Part shown: one piece after another, positions 58,931 to 64,000 of the stretch
How the letters are laid out: each line of letters begins with the position of its first letter
Position numbering within the stretch: position 1 is the first letter of the stretch
Assembly (NCBI RefSeq): GCF_017068455.1
Contig: NZ_CP070608.1
Location: 4,028,501-4,092,500, forward strand
Source: Fulvivirga lutea
Lineage (GTDB): Bacteria; Bacteroidota; Bacteroidia; Cytophagales; Cyclobacteriaceae
DNA length: 64,000 nt
Direction: 5' to 3'
The notes under the pieces: model-generated
What the model was told of the DNA's origin: nothing
Databases searched by the model: none
What the model saw: the letters and a program-made list of their open reading frames with translations, nothing else
Made by a program: the position numbers and the translations under genes

Positions 58931-59620
58931 TTACAAGTACTTAAAAATGGTCCAAATTATTTTATATCCTGCCATGACAGTTCCCTTAACCGTTCCGGAA
59001 ACTTTCGAAAAGCCTATTCTTTTTCTATAATTCACTGGCACTTCTGTACATTTCATTTTCATTTTAGCTGCCTTCAGTTGCATCTCCACAGTCCAGCCAT
59101 ATGTTTTGTCTTTCATATTCAATGCTATTAAACTTTCATATTTAATAGCCCTGAATGGACCTAAATCAGTGAAATTTACATTATAAAACAACTTTAATAA
59201 ACCTGTAGCCAACCAATTACCAAAAACTTGCTGCGGTGTCATTGCTCCTTTCTCCTTGTTGCCCAACGCTCTCGACCCAATCACCAAATCCATGTCCTGT
59301 TCAATGATAGGCTTTATTAAATCCTTCATTTCCTCAGGATAGTCAGAGTAATCTGCATCTAAAAATACAACAATATGAGGTTTGTTTTCTTGTTGTTTGA
59401 TATACTCAATACCCTTCAGACAAGCCCTGCCATATCCTTTAACTTCTTCCCTCAGAACAGTTGCCCCAGCCTTAGCTGCTGCCTTTTCAGTATCATCAGT
59501 AGAAGCATTATTGACTACAATTACTTCACTCACAATGTCATTAGGTATTTCTGCAATAACAGAGCCTACTCCATTTTCTTCATTAAAGGCGGGTATAATT
59601 ACTTTAACTATCTGCTTCAT
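58931..59620 (-). CDS. GT2 glycosyltransferase, polyprenyl-phosphate sugar synthase-like (DPM1 type)
   Basis: The 229-residue soluble protein fits the DPM/DPG-synthase branch of GT2: VIIPAFNEENGVGSVIAEIP, VVNNASTDDT, VKGYGRACLKGI, the metal motif FLDADYSDYPE, VIGSRALGNKEKGAMTPQQVF and FTDLGPFRAIKYESL. The last motif and the short length suggest it loads a sugar onto a polyprenyl phosphate. It is the first gene of the operon 59620-55039, behind a promoter at 59630-59659. Confidence 0.9.
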   Translation of the reverse strand: MKQIVKVIIPAFNEENGVGSVIAEIPNDIVSEVIVVNNASTDDTEKAAAKAGATVLREEVKGYGRACLKGIEYIKQQENKPHIVVFLDADYSDYPEEMKDLIKPIIEQDMDLVIGSRALGNKEKGAMTPQQVFGNWLATGLLKLFYNVNFTDLGPFRAIKYESLIALNMKDKTYGWTVEMQLKAAKMKMKCTEVPVNYRKRIGFSKVSGTVKGTVMAGYKIIWTIFKYL

Positions 59621-59629
59621 TCAGGGTTG

Positions 59630-59659
59630 CAAAGTAAACCAATCCTTGGTTTGCGCAAA
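59630..59659 (-). promoter_or_regulatory. Promoter of the glycosyltransferase operon with an internal palindrome
   Basis: On the minus strand TTTG (59659-59656), an 18-bp spacer and TTACTTTG (59637-59630, one mismatch to TANNTTTG) lie 10 bp before the start codon. The perfect palindrome AAACCAATCCTTGGTTT (59636-59652, 7-bp arms) fills the spacer, where a repressor would block polymerase. Confidence 0.5.
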
Positions 59660-59679
59660 GTCATATTAATGACAGATGG

Positions 59680-61188
59680 TCATCTGGGTAAATTAATTTG
59701 GAAAGTAACACCATTGTCGGCACTGAGCAGGGTTATTTTACCATGAAGTTTTTCTAAAGCAAGTTTTACAGCATAGAGTCCAAGGCCTGAGCCTTGAGAT
59801 TTTTCGTTCCCTCGTTTAAACATATCAAATATGGAATCTCGTTGGTCTGCATCTATTCCTACTCCATTGTCTTTGTAAGTAATTCGAATGTGTTTTTGTC
59901 CTACAAGTTCGGTTGATAAATCAATCTTTACTATATCGCTATTGCGATACATAATCGAATTTTTTACCAACTCAGAAAAAAGCACACTCAGAACTGTTTT
60001 GTCACTTTTAACAATAGCATTGCCTCCAAATTTTAGATCGACTCTGTGAAAACCTAGCTCATTACACTGGTCAGTTACGGCATCTTCGAAAACTTCACGA
60101 ATACTGAGCTGTGCCAAATCCAATTCCTGTTTCTTAATTTCAAAAACAGAGTTAATACCGCGTATTCTTGTTTCAAGTTGATTAACACTTGTAGTTATAA
60201 AATCATAATATTCTTTCCCATTATTAGTATCTGCTTGCGCTAAATTTACTACGCCCTTCAATGAAGCAATTGGCCCCTGAATGTCGTGTGACGATCTATA
60301 TAGAAATGTTTCTAAATCCTGATTGGCCTCCAGTAGCTCTTTAGTGCGTTTTTTCACTTGTTTATCCAACGTGTCATTTCGAGCTTGTATAATCAAATTA
60401 GCCTTTTCAAGTTTTAAGTTCGCCTCTTTAATCATTTCATTTTGGATTTCAATTTCTTCATTACGCTCTTCTAAAAGTTGCTGGTTCTGTTCCTCTTTGG
60501 TTAAAACGTTCCTCATGTAAGTGAAGAGGAAAATCATAAATGGCACGAACAGTACGGATGTAAAAAGAATGTTTTTTATTAAATCTTCCCGAGCTTCTTG
60601 AAGAAACGAGTCAAATTCCTGATCAACTTGTAGTATAGCTACCACCTCACCTTTCGAATTTTTTATTGGAGCAAAAGCACTCAACCAGGTTCCATTTTCT
60701 GTTTGGTATTCATCTATTACTCCTCCAACACTATAATTCATTCTTAGTTGCGAAGGGTAATTAACAAACATATGTCTGTAGTAAGGCTGTTCCGATGAGG
60801 TAATTATAAATTCGTACTCATTATGACCCTGATTGAAAACCATCGTATAAATGGGGCTTTCTAGCGCATTGAGTTGCTTTACCTTATTAAGTTGCCTGTG
60901 TAATCTCAGGTAAATTGAGTCTTCTTCCGATGAAATAATATCATTCTTTTTGTGATAGGTATTTACAATGTATTCATGTGCATCACCATCAATGAATTGA
61001 CTTGCTGTTAATGAAATTGCTCTAAGCTTTTGAAGAACCAGTGCTTTAGATTTCTCCTTGTGAAGAAAGTGCGATGAGATTATGAAATAGATAAGCAATA
61101 TTCCGATGGCAGATAATATTACCGCCATGAATCTGTTTTTTCTCTTGAGTCTGCTGATCAACTTAGACATGAGCCTTTTTAACGTCAA
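59680..61188 (-). CDS. Sensor histidine kinase with extracytoplasmic sensor domain
   Basis: The 502-residue protein has membrane helices at about 22-40 and 203-223 that flank a periplasmic domain of about 160 residues (FIDGDAHEYIVNTY, and TWLSAFAPIKNSKGEVVAIL of Cache/PAS type). A long coiled coil (about 230-290) leads to the H-box FLYRSSHDIQGPIASLKGVV and a HATPase with N-box LFSELVKNSIMYRN, G1 DNGVGID and G2 GSGLGLYAVK. No response regulator gene is adjacent, so it is an orphan kinase here. An alternative start at 61170 (MSKLISRLKRKNRF) would remove six residues. Confidence 0.92.
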   Translation of the reverse strand: MTLKRLMSKLISRLKRKNRFMAVILSAIGILLIYFIISSHFLHKEKSKALVLQKLRAISLTASQFIDGDAHEYIVNTYHKKNDIISSEEDSIYLRLHRQLNKVKQLNALESPIYTMVFNQGHNEYEFIITSSEQPYYRHMFVNYPSQLRMNYSVGGVIDEYQTENGTWLSAFAPIKNSKGEVVAILQVDQEFDSFLQEAREDLIKNILFTSVLFVPFMIFLFTYMRNVLTKEEQNQQLLEERNEEIEIQNEMIKEANLKLEKANLIIQARNDTLDKQVKKRTKELLEANQDLETFLYRSSHDIQGPIASLKGVVNLAQADTNNGKEYYDFITTSVNQLETRIRGINSVFEIKKQELDLAQLSIREVFEDAVTDQCNELGFHRVDLKFGGNAIVKSDKTVLSVLFSELVKNSIMYRNSDIVKIDLSTELVGQKHIRITYKDNGVGIDADQRDSIFDMFKRGNEKSQGSGLGLYAVKLALEKLHGKITLLSADNGVTFQINLPR

Positions 61189-61239
61189 TCAAATAGTCTG
61201 GTTGAATGAATAAGGTCTTACAACCGACAGAACATAAAA

Positions 61240-61267
61240 AAAGCAACCCGATATGTCAGGTTGCTTT
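61240..61267 (-). terminator. Rho-independent terminator after proS
   Basis: AAAGCAACC (61240-61248) pairs with GGTTGCTTT (61259-61267), and the minus-strand transcript continues into a run of T. It lies 21 bp past the proS stop. Confidence 0.85.
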
Positions 61268-61288
61268 CATTTGTTGGTATCAATTTAA

Positions 61289-62767
61289 TTAGTAAGCTCT
61301 GGCAAACATTACTTTACCTTTCGATGGGTTGCCACTATAGATACATTTGCCTTCTTCTTCTTTGAAATCAAGAGGTATACATCTGATGGTAGCCTTTGTT
61401 TCTTCTTTTATTTTTTCTTCCGTTTCAGGAGTGCCATCCCAGTGAGCCATAACAAACCCTGCTTTCTCATCAAGTACTTTCTTAAACTCAGCGTAAGAAT
61501 CCACTTCAGTGGTATTATCAGTTCTAAAATCCAGCGCTCGTTTGTAAATATTCTCCTGAATTTCTGTCATTAAATTTTTGATATGCTGAGCCGCTTCGCT
61601 TAACGGAATGACTTTTTTCTCTTTAGTATCTCTTCTGGCTATTTCTACCGTACCATTTTCCAAATCTCTTGGTCCTATGGCCACTCTTACCGGTACTCCT
61701 TTAAGTTCATACTCTGCAAACTTCCAACCGGGAGAACTCGTATCTCTATCGTCAAACTTCACTGAAATATCATCAGCTTGTAATTCCGTTTTGAGCTTTT
61801 GAGCTACTTCAGATATTTGATTTAATTGTTCTTCTCCTTTAAAAATAGGAACAATAACCGTTTGAATGGGTGCCAACTTTGGAGGTATTACGAGGCCTTC
61901 ATCATCTGAATGCGCCATAATCAATGCCCCCATTAATCGTGTACTCACACCCCACGATGTGCCCCAAACATATTCTTCCTTACCATCCTTCCCAGCAAAT
62001 TTCACATCAAATGCCTTGGCAAAATTCTGACCTAAAAAGTGAGAAGTACCGGCCTGTAATGCCTTTCCATCTTGCATTAGCGCTTCAATACAGTAGGTAT
62101 CCTCTGCACCAGCAAATCGCTCAGATTCTGATTTAACACCCTTAACCACTGGTAGAGCCATGAATCTTTCGGCAAAATCTGCATATACTTCTAGCATTTG
62201 CTTGGTTTCCGCCACTGCTTCAGCTTTCGAACTATGTGCAGTATGCCCTTCTTGCCATAAAAATTCAGCTGTTCTAAGGAACAATCTCGTTCTCATTTCC
62301 CACCTAACCACGTTGGCCCACTGGTTAATGAGCAATGGCAGGTCTCTATACGACTGAATCCAGTTTTTATATGTGCTCCAAATGACCGCCTCACTTGTTG
62401 GTCTCACTACCAATTCTTCTTCCAACTTAGCTTCTGGGTCTACTATTAATTTTCCCTTGTTATCAGGGTCATTTTTTAATCTATAATGAGTAACAACCGC
62501 ACATTCTTTGGCAAAACCCTCGGCATTCTTCTCTTCGGCTTCAAATAAATTCTTAGGTACGAATAATGGGAAATACGCATTGGAATGACCTGTATCTTTA
62601 AACATTTTATCCAGTGCAGCCTGCATTTTCTCCCATATACTAAAGCCATAGGGCTTTATAACCATACATCCTCTAACAGATGAATGCTCTGCTAAATCAG
62701 CTTTTTTAACCAATTCGTTATACCATTGAGAATAATCTTCACTTCTTTTTGGTAATCCTTTCGCCAT
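61289..62767 (-). CDS. proS: Prolyl-tRNA synthetase, short (archaeal/eukaryal-like) type
   Basis: ProS charges tRNA-Pro with proline. The 492-residue length and lack of the large editing insertion place it in the short type 3 class. Class II motifs are visible: [73 protein letters not shown] and [20 protein letters not shown]. The C-terminal anticodon-binding domain (about 290-400) and the final zinc-type or Tyr-ended tail (MFARAY) are as in the family. A -7 element TATATTTG lies 55 bp upstream. Confidence 0.97.
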   Translation of the reverse strand: MAKGLPKRSEDYSQWYNELVKKADLAEHSSVRGCMVIKPYGFSIWEKMQAALDKMFKDTGHSNAYFPLFVPKNLFEAEEKNAEGFAKECAVVTHYRLKNDPDNKGKLIVDPEAKLEEELVVRPTSEAVIWSTYKNWIQSYRDLPLLINQWANVVRWEMRTRLFLRTAEFLWQEGHTAHSSKAEAVAETKQMLEVYADFAERFMALPVVKGVKSESERFAGAEDTYCIEALMQDGKALQAGTSHFLGQNFAKAFDVKFAGKDGKEEYVWGTSWGVSTRLMGALIMAHSDDEGLVIPPKLAPIQTVIVPIFKGEEQLNQISEVAQKLKTELQADDISVKFDDRDTSSPGWKFAEYELKGVPVRVAIGPRDLENGTVEIARRDTKEKKVIPLSEAAQHIKNLMTEIQENIYKRALDFRTDNTTEVDSYAEFKKVLDEKAGFVMAHWDGTPETEEKIKEETKATIRCIPLDFKEEEGKCIYSGNPSKGKVMFARAY

Positions 62768-62821
62768 AATTAAGGTTTGGTATGTTTTTTGTTTATTTTG
62801 AAGTAATTAATTTGTTGCCGG

Positions 62822-62829
62822 CAAATATA
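62822..62829 (-). promoter_or_regulatory. -7 element of proS
   Basis: TATATTTG on the minus strand is a perfect TANNTTTG about 55 bp before the proS start, continuing into TTGCCGGCAA, a 10-bp palindrome at 62815-62824. There is no TTTG at the -33 position. Confidence 0.4.
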
Positions 62830-62848
62830 AGGATATAAAAAGCCTTAT

Positions 62849-62879
62849 TTTGGAATTACTGAGCAATAAATTACGTTTA
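62849..62879 (+). promoter_or_regulatory. Bacteroidota-type promoter of the Trp/Gly-rich secreted protein
   Basis: TTTG (62849-62852), a 19-bp spacer and TACGTTTA (62872-62879, one mismatch) lie 18 bp before the ATG at 62898. AAAGGAAA in the leader could serve as a ribosome-binding site. Confidence 0.55.
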
Positions 62880-62897
62880 GAACCAAAAGGAAAGTGC

Positions 62898-64000
62898 CAT
62901 GAAAACGACAATTAAATTTACTTCAATTCTTTTACTAGTTGGAATGATCATTTCCAGTGCAAGTATTGCTCAGGAAAACGATGATCTTTATTACACACCC
63001 AAAGATCGGGAAGCTAAAAAGAAGGCACGTCAAGAAAAATATAATCAACCTCAAGTTGAAGATGTTAAAACCAATTTTGATGATGTATCTCCTGAATCCA
63101 GCTATTCACAAAAAAATGTAAACCCAGAGTATGTAGCTAAATATTCGGCTGATTCTTATCAAGAAGATAATGGTAATTATCAGGACGACTATTATGTTGA
63201 TGATTATGAAAATAATGGTCAAAATCCTCCCGTTGTGAATAACTATTATTATTCAAATCCAGGTTTTAACAATGGCTTTTATGGCAACAATTGGGGTGGT
63301 TTCTACGATCCATGGTATGGTCCAGGAATTATTGGTCGTCCGGGTTGGTCTGTTTCAGTAGGTTTCGGCACTGGCTGGGGCTGGGGTTGGAATGATTGGA
63401 GATGGAGAAATCGTTGGGGCTGGAGATCCGGCTGGAATGTAGGCATAGGCTATGGCTGGGGCGGTGGCTGGTATGACCCTTGGTGCTATGGCGGTGGCTG
63501 GGGTTGGAACGACCCATTCTTTTATCCTTACAGAAATAATGTTGTTGTAATTAATAACGTTGAAACCCGAAGTAATAGAACTTTTAGAAGAGGTGTAGGC
63601 TCTTCCAGAAGTACTGGAACAGTAAACTCCGGTAGATCAACCAGATCAAGAGTAGCATCCAATGATGGTGTTTCTAATGGAAGAACTACAGGTAGAGTTG
63701 ACAATTCAAATAGCAGGGTCGATAATAGGTACACGAGGAATGCTGCGAGTAGATCATCTTACTACAGAAGGTCTCAACCATCTTCTGACGTAAATTCTGA
63801 GGCTACTAATTCAAGATCTTCTTATAGTAGGTCTTCTTATGACAGATCAAATTCATCTGGTTCAAGATCGAATTCGACTTATAGTCGACCTTCGAACAGT
63901 TCAAGAAGTGGCAGCTATGGTTCTTATCCTAATTCCAGAACAAGATCATCAGGTAGTTATGGAAACTCACCTCAGAGAAGATCTTCAGGTTGGAGTACGC
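62898..64000 (+). CDS. Secreted Trp/Gly/Ser/Arg-rich low-complexity protein, 3' end cut by window edge
   Basis: The frame is open from ATG 62898 to the end of the window, 367 codons. A signal peptide (TTIKFTSILLLVGMIISSAS) leads into an acidic charged region (about 25-100), then a Trp-Gly-Tyr-rich block (about 125-215, for example GTGWGWGWNDWRWRNRWGWR), and a long Ser-Arg-rich tail (from about 228, with units such as SSYSRSSYDRSNSSGSRSNS). No enzyme domain is present. Similar proteins occur in Cytophagales as unnamed secreted proteins. A structural or adhesive matrix role is a guess. Confidence 0.8.

Noticed and set aside
62893-62900. TGGCAC on the minus strand upstream of proS as a sigma-54 site
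   Set aside because: The -12 position reads TTTTG with no GC, and proS has a good TATATTTG element closer to the gene.
1-64000. tRNA, rRNA, riboswitch or IS element
   Set aside because: No cloverleaf end motifs, rRNA segments, known riboswitch cores, transposase genes or paired terminal repeats were seen by eye; a covariance-model search was not possible.

Overview
The window reads as chromosomal DNA of a free-living, probably marine, member of the Bacteroidota, most likely the Cytophagales. The evidence is AT-rich DNA, several promoters of the Bacteroidota type (TTTG, an 18-19 bp spacer, then TANNTTTG), few Shine-Dalgarno sites, secreted proteins ending in type IX secretion (T9SS) sorting tails, the T9SS component PorQ and a PorE-like OmpA protein. 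The genus cannot be told from the sequence. I found no tRNA, rRNA, IS element, CRISPR array or intact prophage.

Layout. 1-12950: a truncated TPR protein, a small lipoprotein, a giant 3232-residue T9SS-exported protein built of Ig/FN3-like repeats, and a TPR-LuxR membrane regulator. 13094-20515: a polysaccharide-related block with a GH16 beta-glucanase, a second small lipoprotein related to the first, and a 1595-residue protein with seven carbohydrate-binding-like modules. 20516-20879 is the only gene-free stretch over 300 bp and holds operator-like repeats. 20880-26824: a tight operon lon-porQ-hslU-DUF4421. 26943-28991: PorE-like OmpA/beta-propeller protein. 29083-31358: ECF sigma factor, two-TM partner and convergent rseP, followed by dxr, a four-helix-bundle gene, a GH3-family enzyme and a PagL-like deacylase. 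35740-42554: htrA, a DUF2805 gene, an unknown secreted protein, lpxH, ftsH, rsfS and birA. 42656-46860: a large BNR/sortilin-like protein and glutaminase. 47005-50861: a secreted protein, a sigma-54 two-component pair and an acyl carrier protein. 50858-54882: a small Cys-motif protein, a YopX-like gene, an AraC regulator, an AhpD-like protein, a cupredoxin-like protein, a membrane four-helix sensor and an EF-hand protein. 55039-59620: an overlapping five-gene operon of three glycosyltransferases, a rhodanese and a DUF2064 protein. 59680-64000: a histidine kinase, proS and a truncated Trp/Gly/Ser-rich secreted protein.

How it fits together. Two themes dominate. One is export of large adhesive or glycan-binding proteins through T9SS: three cargo proteins with sorting tails share Ig-like modules, and PorQ and a PorE-like protein are encoded nearby. 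The other is protein and envelope quality control: HslU, Lon, RseP, HtrA and FtsH lie within 20 kb, together with an ECF sigma factor and lipid A enzymes. The most system-like novelty candidates are the twice-repeated pair of a giant T9SS protein with a small lipocalin-like lipoprotein, the lon-porQ-hslU operon with a sigma-54-like promoter, the uncharacterised glycosyltransferase/rhodanese operon, and an unusually regular 7-bp-phased ATTC/GAAT inverted array in front of dxr.
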